A stretch of DNA of 64,000 nt, from positions 1,116,001-1,180,000 of the forward strand of contig JAEUWY010000006.1 in assembly GCA_022059125.1 (NCBI GenBank). Reading direction: 5' to 3'. Below the pieces are notes generated by a model. That model did no database searches. It saw only the letters and a program-made list of their open reading frames with translations, and was not told the origin of the DNA. Shown here one piece after another: positions 11,651 through 23,108 of this stretch. Source of the stretch: Corynespora cassiicola (Eukaryota; Ascomycota; Dothideomycetes; Pleosporales; Corynesporascaceae). Numbering within the stretch: position 1 is the stretch's first letter; every line of letters begins with the position of its first letter. Both the position numbers and the translations under genes were made by a program.

Positions 11651-12440
11651 TATGAGCTGCAAATGAATGAAAGAGCCGTGGTTTCTTTGTTCACGCACTC
11701 GAGATGCGGGGAGCAGTCGAGGGGAATAATTGAAATCGAGATCAAGGAGATTGGGCAATAGCCAGTGAAGCGCAAGCGACGTGTCGGGCCACCCCCCACA
11801 GACCTGGGGGGATAGCGGCCCGAATGGTGCAGTAGGGATCTGCATGTTAGCCGTGTATTCGTGGCTAAACAGGGGTGCGAAGACCCTGACAACGTCGCGA
11901 CGGCACAACTTCCAATTTCGTTCATGTGCAAAGCCTCTCCACCCGCTGTAACCACTTCAAGCAGATACACAGCTTTGTGCACCCTGTGCAGAAAAAGCCC
12001 TTGGAGATTTCAGCAACACCATTGGTATTCCACGTCGTGGCCCGAAGATTGCGGCCGCTAGGCTAGGTGTGATCCAATCCAGACCCTTGAAGCATCTGCC
12101 CGAGCCCTTGTTCTCACCGGAGAAAAATGGAGCTAGCAAAGGTCGGCCTGCTATCCATCGATCAGATCGTCGGTGCAAGAGTCAACATACCTGGATGAAG
12201 ACTATAGGTGTTGTTCTTCAATATGGATTAAATCTCTTCTGCCAGCCACCTCCTGGTTCCTGCTCCAGGGCCTCAGCTCCAACATTCAAGCAAACTCAAG
12301 TTGCGCCTGGGTGAACCACTACCCTTTTTTCCCAAGTCTATTGGCTCTAAGAGCACTTTTTGGCTTCTGGTGCCTCATATTTTCACCCTTTATTGCTTGT
12401 ACACCATTTCCTGTCCCCAGGTATACAGCATTCGTGCAAC
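11651..12440. other. Divergent intergenic region, P450 and sugar transporter
   Basis: The two genes are transcribed away from each other, so this 790-base stretch should hold both promoters. No gene is seen. Pyrimidine-rich DNA precedes the transporter start. Confidence 0.5.
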
Positions 12441-14094
12441 ATGGCAGCCAAAATCTATCCGAGTCTCGTCACATGGGGTGTCAGAATGGGCTTTATGTCC
12501 TACGGTTGGGACGCAGGTGTTCTTGGAGGCGTATTACAAACTGAATCTTTTCAGTCTGCTATCAAGGTATGCCAATGGTTCCATAGCTCTGTGAAGAAAT
12601 TTTAACTACGCGCACTGCTGATTCTAATCTCAGAGACCCGATACAAACACCACGGCCATGATTGTGGCATCGTTTCTTCTGGCATCCTGGCTTGGCTGTG
12701 TGATGGCAGCTTCTCCGTGGAGCGATCGCGTTGGTCGTCGCATCTGGATAATTGTCGGTGCAATCGTTCAGGTCGTCGGTACCGTGGTTTCAACGGCCGC
12801 ATATTCGGCCGGACAGTTAATTGCAGGACGCATCATCATCGTAAGTAGCGTCTATGACCTTCCAAGTTAGTAATCACCGAAGAATAGGTACTGATAGTAA
12901 TCAGGGTATCGGAAACGGTTTCGTTGTGGCCACTGGTCCCGTCTATGTCGCCGAAACAACAGGCAAAGTAAAGGAGCGCGGCCCCCTTGTCGGCATACTG
13001 ATGGGTTTCGCCTGTGTCGGAACGGCTTTGGCATACTGGGTCGACTTCGGTTTCACATATGCTAGTGGCCAGGTAGCCTGGCGACTCCCCGTTGCCATCC
13101 AGATCTTCTGGTCGCTACTGACCGTCGTCCTTTGTTTCCCTAATGCTGACTCGCCACGATGGTACTTCTTGAGAGGACGCGTCGAGGAGGGTCAGCAAGT
13201 GTTGCAGCAGATCTATCCCGACGACCCCAATATGGCTACCAAGGTTGCCGCTGAGATTCAAGCTGAATTGAGTCAAGAAAGCGGGGACAAGCTCAAGTTC
13301 TCCGACTTCTTTGTTGACCGTTCGGAGACTAAGGCTGCCACACGTATTAGAGACGGTCTGATTCTCGTTGGTGTCGCATACCTAATGGGCATTAACATGA
13401 TCTTCTACTACATGACTACCATCTTCCAGGTCTATATCGGTCTTGAGCCTACAACTTCATCTATATGCTCGGGTGCTGCTACTACCTTACTTGCGATTGG
13501 TACATTCGTAGGATCCATCTTCTGCGAGAAGGGTGGAAGAAGGAAGTGGTTGCTCTGGGGTTCTGCTCTCCAATCGGTCTTCATGATCGCTTTTGTGGCT
13601 TTGTTGGCAGTGGGCACAAAGGCCGCCAGTTCAGCCGCGGCAGCGATGCTTTTTGCCTGGATTTTTGTTTTCAGTCCAACTTGGGCACCGCTTCCGGTAA
13701 GTCACTTCATAAAGCCTCCTTCCCATCATCTCTGTATAAGACACACTAACACGCGCAGTATATCTACATTTCTGAAACAATGCCCTTACGCCACCGCCAT
13801 ACTGGCGTGGGCCTTGGCATGTCTGCCCAGTGGCTCATGGCCTTCCTCACCGTATATGCCGGCCCCATTGGTTTCGAGAATGTCGGTTGGAAGATTTGGA
13901 TTTGGTTTGCCGTCTTCAACGTCATCGGCTTTCCATATGTATACTTCTTCCTCCGAGAGAGTCGAGGGCGTAGCTTGGAAGAAATGAACGAGCTCTATAA
14001 TGAAAAGCTGGGGGTAGAGACCGGCAGTGGGAGTCCTAGTGTGGATGAAGGAAGCGTCGATGCCCGAGGCACTGTTGTCGACACAAAAGTATAG
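12441..14094 (+). CDS. MFS sugar transporter (SP family)
   Basis: Four exons (12441-12566, 12634-12840, 12905-13696, 13759-14094) give 486 residues and about 12 membrane segments. Family signatures in order: SYGWDAGVLGG in TM1, SDRVGRRIWII in the first cytoplasmic loop, GRIIIGIGNGFVVATGPVYV leading to ETTGKVKERG, DSPRWYFLRGR before the central loop, and YVYFFLRESRGRSLEEMNEL after TM12. The family imports hexoses or related polyols at the plasma membrane by proton symport. The N-terminal tail before TM1 is short (about 12 residues), which is usual for some members. In the PESPR motif the first residue is Asp (DSPRW), a small departure. Introns are 62-67 bases. Substrate cannot be deduced. Confidence 0.92.
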
Positions 14095-14998
14095 ATAGTC
14101 AATCGAAAGCGATAGCAATACACCGAAGGTAGAGTGGCAAGCATCGCTTGTAGTGTAATTCAAGGTAATAATCAACATGTATTTGGGTCGGGTAATTCTT
14201 TTCCTTCAATGATCGCTTCTAGCACAATTTGATATCTTGCAAAACTTATCACATTAGAGAGTTGTTCAGTTTCAACTTTGGTGTTACTTTGTTTGCCAAG
14301 CAACCATTTCTTCTCTGATATTCTTGATGACCTCTATTCTATAGTTGAATTTTTATCAGAGTAGGAAGAGGAATCGTGAAGTAGTGAATAGTGATGTGTA
14401 AATTCCATTTAAAAATTTACCATTATACTCTGACTCAGGATACCGCTAGATTAATTACTTATGGGGGCAGTTAGCGCGGGCAAGCCCGTTTTCATGTCAC
14501 GTGATATTCTCATTGAGGTGCGCCTCTTCATTTATTAGTACCTAGGTACTCACATAATACCACCTATATCTAAGCACAAAGATAGCCATAGATAGTTTAA
14601 ATTCCATCAAGCCACACTCCGAGATCAGATTTCGCATAGGTATAGATCCAAAGGTTCCCTGTCCACTTCATCCAAGGTTCTTCGCAGGCAGTCATGGATC
14701 AGTACCAAATTGAGATATTCGATTACACTTTGATACGAACTTTCCACACTAAATAAACTCTAGAAACTAGAATTTTGGTATCGGGACGAGTTTTATCTAA
14801 TGTAATTGAGTAAATTACAAGCGTCTTAATTTTAGTTTTCAGCTTACGCAGAGCGAACCCATAGCGTGGCAACGAGATCCTTCCGCTGCACAGCCACGAA
14901 TCCCCTCGACTACACACGAGAGGGCGACAGATTTCAAAAGCCATTTTTATCTTTACCAAAGAACTAAAGGCTTTTCTCATTTTCAGAAGCTTTTCGCA
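14095..14998. other. Intergenic, AT-rich, no gene seen
   Basis: The stretch is AT-rich, particularly 14160-14460. It contains a CACGTG core near 14499 but no coding signal. Confidence 0.5.
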
Positions 14999-15442
14999 AT
15001 GCATTCTGAAGGACATCACGTTGCTGATGCACACAGTGATATATCTCACGGTGGTCACCTCGACACAGCCGACCATTACCATCACCACCACAACCATAAC
15101 GGAGAGCATGAACATCATCATCACGGACATCATCATCATCATCATCATCAAGATGAAAACAATCACCATCACTACTTGAACGGGGCTCCAAATACCGTCG
15201 GTCTGTGACTCACTTTGCGGAAGACTATTATGCGTGTCTAACTCGAATTTATAGAACGGCAACCGCTGCTCGAGCAACGGCCAGTCCGTATATATGGACC
15301 GACATACTCGAATTATAGGCCCGAAATTCATAGGAGAAAACAAGAATCGAGATCATGCAGTGACCAGCTTGGATGGTGGGCGTTCGCACTCACGGCGCTG
15401 TGTTTAGTTACGTTTATAGCGTGGTCGCTAAACTTCTTGTAA
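14999..15442 (+). CDS. Small His-rich protein with a C-terminal membrane anchor
   Basis: The model is exon 14999-15200, intron 15201-15254 (54 bases, donor GTCTGT, CTAAC branch, TATAG acceptor) and exon 15255-15442, giving 129 residues. Residues 1-60 hold more than 20 histidines in clusters such as EHEHHHHGHHHHHHH, mixed with Asp, Asn and Glu. A basic, Tyr/Arg-rich linker with RRKQESR follows, and the protein ends in GWWAFALTALCLVTFIAWSL and four more residues, a single membrane helix at the very C-terminus. That arrangement predicts a tail-anchored protein with its His-rich domain in the cytosol. His clusters suggest binding of zinc, nickel or copper. The second exon is open for 63 codons and ends in a well-formed helix, which supports the model; the unusual donor weakens it. 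I recognise no named family. Confidence 0.6.
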
Positions 15443-16598
15443 TCAGCCATGTCTCATAGGAAATGGCCAAAATTGGCCCATAGAAGGGAAATAAGAAGAT
15501 AAACTTGAAGATGCCTCGGTTCAGTCAGACCTTGGACATTCTCGCGAGATGTGCAGCAGGGAGGGGAATCAGCAAAATCCGGGGCAGGCCCCATACACCA
15601 AGACCAGCCCACATATCTCTATTTTGGCGAATTACTGCCTCTATTGTGACTTTATCATACCAAGAGAGCTCACAAACTCTATATATCGAACGGAAGCATA
15701 AAGCCTACTTAAGTATATCGGCTCAATGGACATGCATGGCCTCGCACGTGACCTTCGGCTGATCACACCCCGCAAAATCGAACTCTCCGCACCCCACACA
15801 AGGCTAAAGCTAGCTTCAGATGACCAGATCGAGAAAGCTGAGTTCAGATCCTCATACCAATGCCCCACTCTTGGAAACACTTGACAAGCAGCTAACAATC
15901 CTTTGTAGCCTACATGAGGGAGCTGGCCATTCAGCGTCCCAGCAGTCCGGATATCATTTCCAGAGCATACGACTTGGCTTCGAGGTAGCAGCATGCTCAA
16001 GAAACAATTTGGGCTTGGCTGCAGCGTTAGAATGCTCGGTTCTGAACTACCGTCCTGTATTCCCACCACTTGTCGCCATGCCACGATGACTCCATGTCTG
16101 ACTCGCCTGCGCTTACTTGCGCTATTTGGAGGCTTTTACTCCTCTTGGCTTCAAAACCCCTGGCCGGCAGCCGCGAATACGGATGTCATGAGCTCGGCTT
16201 ACCCACTCATGTTCTACGTGTCCCATGTGCGGGCGCTATGAGTGAGTGCCACTGCGGCGCATCTTCCGCAATGGGCGTGGTTGGGAATACCAGCAGTCAG
16301 GTCAAGAAAGACGGCTTCCGACGTCATGCCTGTCTCAGACCATGGAGTTGGATAATCCGGGGTAGGGCGCGGGGAAGTTCTGGGCAGCACTGCTGGATGT
16401 CTTGGAGTGTGGCTTTGGCACTCGCTTGTTTGCTGTATGCGAAGGCATGGTGGGCTGCGCAGTGGAGATGTATTTCCTGGGGTGTGGTAATGTATAACAT
16501 GGGCTCCACTTCCAAGGTGTAGTTGAGCGGGCCTCTGCCTCTCTCATTTTCTACTCGGACTTTGATCTCTTTTCGATTCTTCGTATCTCGACAGCATC
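15443..16598. other. Intergenic, no gene supported
   Basis: Frames of 147-150 codons exist on both strands (15641-16084 minus, 16070-16522 plus), but neither shows a family motif or matching exons. A pyrimidine-rich tract (16540-16590) sits before the transporter start. Confidence 0.45.
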
Positions 16599-18222
16599 AT
16601 GCCACAACAACCCATCAAAGAGGAGCTCGTGGAGCAGGTTGAGAATGTTGAGAAGGGACTTGGAGGGAAAAAGTCCCCCTCAACCAACTCATCTCAAGAC
16701 CTGGATCCCAAGCTCGCCTCCAAACTCAGGCATACGATCGACTGGCGCCTCATTCCTGCGTTGGGGGCCATGTACGGCATTTCGCTCATGGACCGCAAGA
16801 ATGTGTCCAACGCAGCCATTGCAGGCATGTTGACGGATCTGAAGATGTCAAGGGGCGTTGGATACAACTTGGTCAACATGTGTTTCTTCATCACTTATAT
16901 CCTCTGTCAACCCTTCATGATTGTCCTTTGTCGCAAGATTGGTCCTAGGTTCTTCTTGCCTGGAATCTGTCTGGCATGGGGATGTGTTATTATTGGATTC
17001 GGATTTTCGAAAACTTGGCAGTCGCTGATCCCCCTGCGTTTGGTGCTGGGTCTTCTAGAATCTGGGTATTTCCCAGGCTGTTTGTATCTCCTGTCTTGTT
17101 GGTATACCAAGTGTAAGTCTTATTCGCCCATAGCTGCCGATGTAGACGACTCTGACTTTTTATAGTTGAGGTCGCGAAACGCTACTCCGTCTTTTATCTC
17201 ATTGGCAGTATCGCTTCCGCTTTGTCTGGTATCCTGGCTTTTGGTTTACAGCAGATGGAAGGCACACAAGGTATCCGTGGCTGGAGGTGGTATGTCATGA
17301 GTCCCTTCCCAATATCGGTGTTGTATTGACCAGCTCAATAGGATTTTTATCATGGAGGGTGTCCTGACGTGTGCTGTTGCCATCTTTGCCGTCTCTTTCA
17401 TGGTCAAGTTTCCGGACGAGGAGAGGGAAAAGCCCAGCTTCAAGTTTTTGAGGCCAGAGGAAGTTGATTTTGTCATCGACAGATTGAACGCAGACCGTGG
17501 AGATGTAAACCCGGAGCCATTTACATGGAAGCGTTTCTTGCAGCCAGCAACCGAATGGTACATCTACGGGTTCCCATTCATTCTCTTGTAAGATATTTCT
17601 TTGTAAACTGTAGCAAACCCGGCTAATGTGAGTTAGTTGTGTTACCACCATTGCCTACGGGTTCGCGTTCTTTCTACCCATCATCCTCCGGACAAACCTG
17701 AAGTTTAGCATGGCAATGTCGCAGTGCCTTGGTGCCCCTCCATACGTCTTCTCTGGCATTCTGATGTATGCTGCGGCATGGTTTTCCGACAAGTACCGAA
17801 CTCGTGGCCCAGTACTGTGCTTCTTGTGCCTGGTCTCGTTGATAGGGTTGCCAATCATGGGCTTTGTAAAGAGTCCTTGGGGTCAGTACGTGGGCGTTTT
17901 CATCACAGTTTCGGGAACCAATTCTGCCATTCCGAGTGTCATGGCATATCAAGCAAACAATATTCGTGGACAATGGCGGCGAGCCTTCTGTTCAGCTTCG
18001 TTGACGGGCATCGGAGGAATTGGAGGCATTGCTGGTGCATTGATTTTCCGAAGCCAGGACGCACCCAGCTACGTCCCTGGGTTCGCAGCATGCATGGTTT
18101 GTAACGTCATGGTCATGATAACCGTGGCCATTATGACCGTATACTTCAAGAGATGCAATGCACAGGCTGATAGGGGAGAAAGGATCCTGCTAGAAGATCC
18201 AAACTTCAGGTTCACGATCTGA
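16599..18222 (+). CDS. MFS transporter, Dal5/allantoate permease (anion:cation symporter) family
   Basis: Four exons (16599-17112, 17166-17289, 17342-17587, 17637-18222) give 489 residues. The order of motifs fits the Dal5-like group: DWRLIPALGAMYGISLMDRK before TM1 and N-S-AAIAGM after it, CRKIGPRFFLPGI in the first loop, LRLVLGLLESGYFPGCLYLL, then SWYTK-type CWYTKFEVAKRYSVFYLIGS. The second half has SMAMSQCLGAPPYVFSGI and AYQANNIRGQWRRAF. These carriers import allantoate, nicotinate, dipeptides or other organic acids at the plasma membrane. It is followed on the same strand after 308 bases by an aldehyde dehydrogenase, and a glutamine-synthetase-like ligase lies beyond that, so a joint catabolic role is possible. 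The gene looks intact. Introns are 49-53 bases. Confidence 0.9.
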
Positions 18223-18530
18223 GCAGCCCCAATGTAGCGGAGATCGCGACTGGAAGCAATGTGGCTAGAATTCTATTTATTGAACGACATCCCGATGCAT
18301 ATAATGAAAAAAATTGATGAACCTTGTGAGGCGAAGAGGAATCACGGCAGGTTCGCTGAAGTGGATGGAGACGGTGATGGAGCCCCTAGGGAGCGGGTAC
18401 CCCTTCCGAAGTGCTCCGGAGCGGCCAACACGCCACTTCCTGATCCCGCGTCGCGTGCGTCTCCCCCGTACGAAAAATCCAGGGTCCCTTTCGATCAACG
18501 TGTCTGCGACTGCTTTCGCGATTGAACGCC
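18223..18530. other. Short intergenic region before the aldehyde dehydrogenase
   Basis: It holds the transporter 3' end and the promoter of the next gene; no separate gene is seen. Confidence 0.5.
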
Positions 18531-20470
18531 ATGGACGCCACGGAGCGCTTTGAGGAGTATCAGAAGCCCATTCTCGGTGCAATTGGAATCGTCACTCTAT
18601 TCCTGTTCTACGTTTTGTTTCGCAAAGACCCCGAAGCTGCGGTACCTTACAATGTCACTCCACCGGAGCAGATCAAGCCGGACTGGAAAGGAGAGGTGCT
18701 TGATGAGCCTTCGATAAAGGTACGCAGGCTTTTTCAAGGCTTGTAAAATACTAAGCCATAGCTACCAGGTCGCTGGATCAACGCTGATCCAATGCTATGC
18801 CCCCGCAACCGGCGAAGCCCTCGGACGGATCAATCCCTCCACCACCGAAGGTGTCGACCGCGCAATCGCAAAGGCCAAGAAGGCGCAGGTACAATGGGCG
18901 AAAACTACTTTCGCAGAGAGGAGAAAAGTTCTCAAAACAATGTTGAAGTAGGCTTTCCGTCTATATGGCTGAGAGTCAAAGTAACTGGAGATAGGTTCGT
19001 CCTCGAGAACCAGGAAACGATCGCGCGCGTCGCATGTCTCGACTCTGGAAAAACGATGGTAGATGCAAGCCTGGGAGAGATCCTGGTGACTGCCGAAAAG
19101 TTAAAGTGGGTAATCGATCATGGAGAAGAGTCACTGAAGCCGGAAAGAAGACCGACCAGTCTCCTCATGATGTACAAGTGGAACCAGGTCATCTATGAGC
19201 CTTTGGGCGTTGTCGCTGCTTGCGTCAGCTGGAAGTGAGTCTTCCACTCCGTATGCTCTTCAAAATATGCTAATCATGAGATCCCAGTTACCCATTCCAT
19301 AACCTGATCTCTCCTATAATCGCGTCTATCTTCGCAGGAAACGCCATCGTCGTAAAGGGCTCGGAAGCTACCGCGTGGTCGTCGAACTACTTCGCGAGTA
19401 TCGCAACTGCTGCTCTCATAGCCTGTGGTCACTCCCCCGATATCGTCCAGCCCATTACCTGCTGGGCCAAGGTCGCCGATCATCTTACGTCGCACCCAGA
19501 AATCGCTCATATAACCTTCATTGGCTCACGTCCTGTTGCTCATCATGTGTGCGCATCAGCCGCAAGAGCACTTACACCCGTCTGTGTTGAGTTGGGAGGC
19601 AAAGATCCTGCTATCGTCCTCGATGATATCTCCAGCAGCGACTTCAAGCGCGTCGCTAGCATCCTCATGCGTGGCAGCTTCCAATCTGCCGGTCAAAACT
19701 GCATTGGGATTGAGCGCGTCGTTGCGCTCCCAAAAGTCTATGACCGCTTTGTCTCATACCTGGCCCCCAAGATCCAAGCGCTACGCCCTGGCTCCATCCT
19801 CAACAGCCCCCCCGATGAACTCATCGACATTGGCGCTACAATTTCCGACGCCGGCTATGACAAGTTAGAGTTCTTGATCCAAGATGCCGTCAAGAACGGC
19901 GCACGCCTTCTCGCAGGTGGAAAGCGATACATCCACCCCGCCCACCCCAGAGGCCACTACTTCCAGCCCACCTTCATCGTAGACGTCACGCCGGACATGA
20001 AAATCGCGCAGGAGGAGCTCTTTGCCCCTGTCTTCCTCATGATGAAGGCCAACAACCTTGACGAGGCCATCTCGATTGCCAACTCTACAATCTACGCTCT
20101 GGGTGCTTCCGTCTACGGCTCGTCGACTCGCGACCTCGAGCGCGTGGTGCGCGAAATACACTCTGGCATGATCGCAGTCAACGACTTCGGCGTCACATAC
20201 ATGGTGCAGTTGCCGTTCGGTGGGGTCAAGGGTAGTGGATACGGGCGCTTTGCCGGCAAAGAGGGCTTGAGGGGCATTTGCAACCAAAAGTCTATTACTC
20301 GCGATCGCTGGCCGGGCGTCAAGACGAGTATTCCGCCACCCATGGATATTCCGCTCCAAGGAGCTGGAGCAGGGACAAAGGCGTGGAATATGGCGCAGGG
20401 AATCGTGTGGTTAGGCTACGGCAACCTGAAGGGAAAATTCACGGGCATCAAGAAGCTCATCGGGTTGTGA
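18531..20470 (+). CDS. Aldehyde dehydrogenase, MSC7-like
   Basis: Exons 18531-18719, 18769-18947, 18995-19234 and 19288-20470 give 596 residues. An N-terminal membrane helix (residues about 15-31, GAIGIVTLFLFYVLF) sets it apart from soluble ALDHs and matches the yeast Msc7 type, which is membrane attached. ALDH motifs are complete: YPFHNLISP, VVKGSEATAWSS, ITFIGSRPVAHHV for the nucleotide fold, VELGGKDPAIV with the general base Glu, SAGQNCIGIERV with the catalytic Cys near residue 341, QEELFAPVF and PFGGVKGSGYGRF. It should oxidise aldehydes to acids with NAD(P)+. All introns are about 45-53 bases. The start is the first in-frame ATG, directly before the anchor. It converges with the glutamine-synthetase-like gene, 131 bases apart, so the two 3' ends are close. 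Confidence 0.93.
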
Positions 20471-20601
20471 GATGGCTCCACGCTGTATAGATCCGCTGAC
20501 TCGCATACCCAGTACGAATTGTAATTCATAATGATACCAAAGTTGGGGTATATTATCCAAAGATTGCGAACAAGATCAGACAAGCCATCATCGCCTGTGC
20601 T

Positions 20602-22191
20602 CTAAACCGTCTCAATGTATCGTCTCACCTCCCAGTCCGTGACCGCCTCGTCCCACAGACGGATCTCATGTTGTCTCGAGCCGCCAAAGTGATCGACGAA
20701 TTCGTCGCCGAAGACTTCGCGCGCGACGCTGTCCTTGGACATGAAGCGATCGGTTGCCTCCTTCAGGCTTTTTGCGAGCCTCTCGCCCTTGTCGGATTCT
20801 CCACCGACATCTTCTCCCTTTCCAAGGGGTGGAATGGGGATCTCCATCTTCTTCTCGATACCACGCCAGCCCAATGCCAGAATGGCTGCGAGCACGAAGT
20901 GCGGGTTCGTGTCAGCGCCGGGTACTCTGACCTCGAAGCGCGTGCCCTTGGGGCTAGCCGTGGGAGGAGAGATGAGACGGATAGACGCGGCGCGGTGCTC
21001 CAGACCCCACGACACAGTGACCGGTGCCCAGAAGTTCTCTACGAGCCGCTTGTAGCTGTTCACGTTCGGCGCGAGGATGGGCATGATATCGGGCAAACCG
21101 TCGATCAGACCTGCCAGGAAGTGACGTCCCAGATCGCTTAGGTACCTGATGTCTGCCCACTGGGGGTTCTTATCCTCCTCCCCACGATAGAAGAGGTTCT
21201 TACCCTCTTTATCGACTATCGAAACGTGCATGTGGCCAGAGTTTCCGGGCAGGCCTTCGCGCGGCTTTGCCATGAAGCAAGGTGTTATACCGAACTTGGA
21301 GCCGAGAGACTTGACGACGAGCTTGAAGAGGGAGGCCTTGTCGGCCATGGCCTGGATTTCGCCGAACTCGAGGGCCTAGGTAATGTCAGCGCATATTCTG
21401 GACGTTATGTAGCAATGGCTCGCTACTCACAGCCTCGAAAACGCCGGGACCCGACTCGGTGTGCCAGCCTTCGATTCCACAGTTGAATTGCCTGCAAGCA
21501 TCAAAGATACCGTAATAGTACTCCTGGTTGTGCACAGGTCGCGTTATGCTGTAGCCAAACATTCCCTCTGTGAGCGATGGCAGCGCGTTGACTGGGTTCT
21601 CGCGCAGGAAGGCTGCCGTTGAGCTCGAATTTCGTTCCGGGCCGTCGTGGCTCTGGGGCGCTCTGAACTGGTAAAACTCGTATTCCGCTATGCGCCCACA
21701 ATGTCAGATTTGAAAACAGGCGCAGCATCCGCTCGAATCCAAGCGCAAGACTCACCTCCAGCCATGGCGCCGTATCCGTTCTCGGCGATCTTATCCACGG
21801 CGCGCTTGAGCAGCGAACGAGGGCACGCGCTCAAGGACGTGTTGTCGTCCGGGTTGATGAAGCTGACCAGGAAAAATGGGACATTGTTCTCCCATGGGAT
21901 GCGGCGGAAGGAGGAGAGATCAGGGATGGCGATCAAGTCCCGGTACCCGTTCTCCTTGTTGGAAATGGCGAGCTCGCGGAAGTAGGTCTGGTCGTGCATA
22001 TCCCATCCGAAGATGACGGAGCAGAAACCGAAACCCTCCTTCACTATGGACAAGAACTTCTTCTTTGCCATGAGCTTGCCGCGCAGCATCCCATCCACAT
22101 CAATGCCGGCGACCTTGACCGCTGCGTCATCCTTGAGGAGCTCGGGGAGAGTCTCCGCCGTTATCTTGGAGGGGTCTTCGTGATCGGACAT
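20602..22191 (-). CDS. Glutamine synthetase-like ligase (gamma-glutamylpolyamine synthetase/FluG C-domain type)
   Basis: Exons 22191-21756, 21687-21431 and 21375-20602 give 488 residues. The N-terminal beta-grasp part has VAGIDVDGMLRGK, VIFGWDMHDQTYF and FRRIPWENN. The catalytic part shows AEYEFYQFR (metal-binding Glu residues), TESGPGVFEAALEFGEIQAM, CFMAKPREGLPGNSGHMHVS (ATP site) and EHRAASIRLISPP. This pattern is closer to bacterial PuuA/GlnA3-like enzymes, which attach glutamate to amines, than to the short eukaryotic glutamine synthetase of about 350-370 residues. It lacks the amidohydrolase half of full FluG. Expected reaction: ATP-dependent gamma-glutamylation of an amine. It is transcribed away from a short-chain dehydrogenase and lies next to an aldehyde dehydrogenase, which would suit stepwise breakdown of an amine. 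The start is the ATG of MSDHEDPSK. Confidence 0.9.
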
Positions 22192-23108
22192 GGCGGGCAA
22201 GGGCGGCGAAATGTGCAGCTGTCTGTTGAAGCAGCTCGGATCCGGGCCGGCGGTTGAAATATGGAGGGCGCTGGGGGATAAGCGGCGTAATCAAGCTTCG
22301 GGCCAACAGGTTTGTTCGGTGGAGGTCGTTAGACCTGATAGATGATCGTGTGGCTTGCGAGAAGCTCGGGCCAATGAGGGGGACCTCGGGTCACTTGGCG
22401 TGGGATATGCGGGCGACATGATGCTTTGCGCACATGGCTGCCGGGCCCTGTGCCTGGACTACACGCCGCTTATTCCAGGCTAAGCACTGCAAATTGCGTC
22501 TGGAAACATCCATCGTCTGTCCAAGTGTCCTCTCCCTATCTCCCGGCGGTGCGGCAAGGTCGAGCCTCAACCCTGAGTTACCCCGCCAATCAGTGGTGGG
22601 GCACCCCGTCCACCTCTTCATGCCTTGGATGTCCTCGACATTCCGTATTACCACAAGTCTGGCCGATAAAGCTTGATTGCAGCGCGTCAAACCTTCCTCG
22701 CAGCTCCAGAGGCCCACATGACGATGTCACCCAAACAGCCGCCGCCGTGTGGCTCTTATCTAACGGTATCTCTCTGGGCCGATTTCGGGACGCGATGCAT
22801 CACCGGCACTACCCGTATGTTCCGCATCTGTCCTCTGCTTTAGAACTTCAACACCACCCCTCCCTACACCAATACCACCCCTCACCTTATTCAGCCCTTG
22901 TGCAAGGTACGTCGTTTCATGAGCATTATCTTGCTGCTTTTTGCCTGGAAATTCACGGCTTTGCGTATACGACGTCTCCACACCAACCATTAGTCATATT
23001 TACTGCTTTTTTTTATAAGAACTTTGCGCACGCTTTAAACCTGCTGCTGAACATCTACAGACTCTCTTCCCGTACTACACTCAAAGCTCATAACTCATCT
23101 CATTCAAC
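22192..23108. promoter_or_regulatory. Divergent promoter region of the GS-like and SDR genes
   Basis: This 917-base stretch lies between two divergent starts. It is pyrimidine-rich near the SDR start. HGATAR sites (GATA factor type, linked to nitrogen control in fungi) occur at 22664-22669 and, inverted, at 22756-22761. That number is not above chance for this length. A long plus-strand frame over the region (from 22426) has no motif and runs into the SDR first intron, so I do not call it a gene. Confidence 0.4.

Noticed and set aside
9875..14094. Secondary-metabolite cluster formed by the P450 and sugar transporter
   Set aside because: There is no polyketide, peptide or terpene backbone gene or pathway regulator anywhere near, and one P450 beside a sugar carrier is not enough.
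14964..15191. Asp-rich frame on the minus strand opposite the His-rich gene
   Set aside because: Asp runs are simply the complement of the His codon repeats, and there is no splice partner on that strand.
22664..22761. HGATAR sites as evidence of nitrogen control of the GS-like and SDR genes
   Set aside because: Two sites in 917 bases is about what chance gives, so they do not support regulation by themselves.
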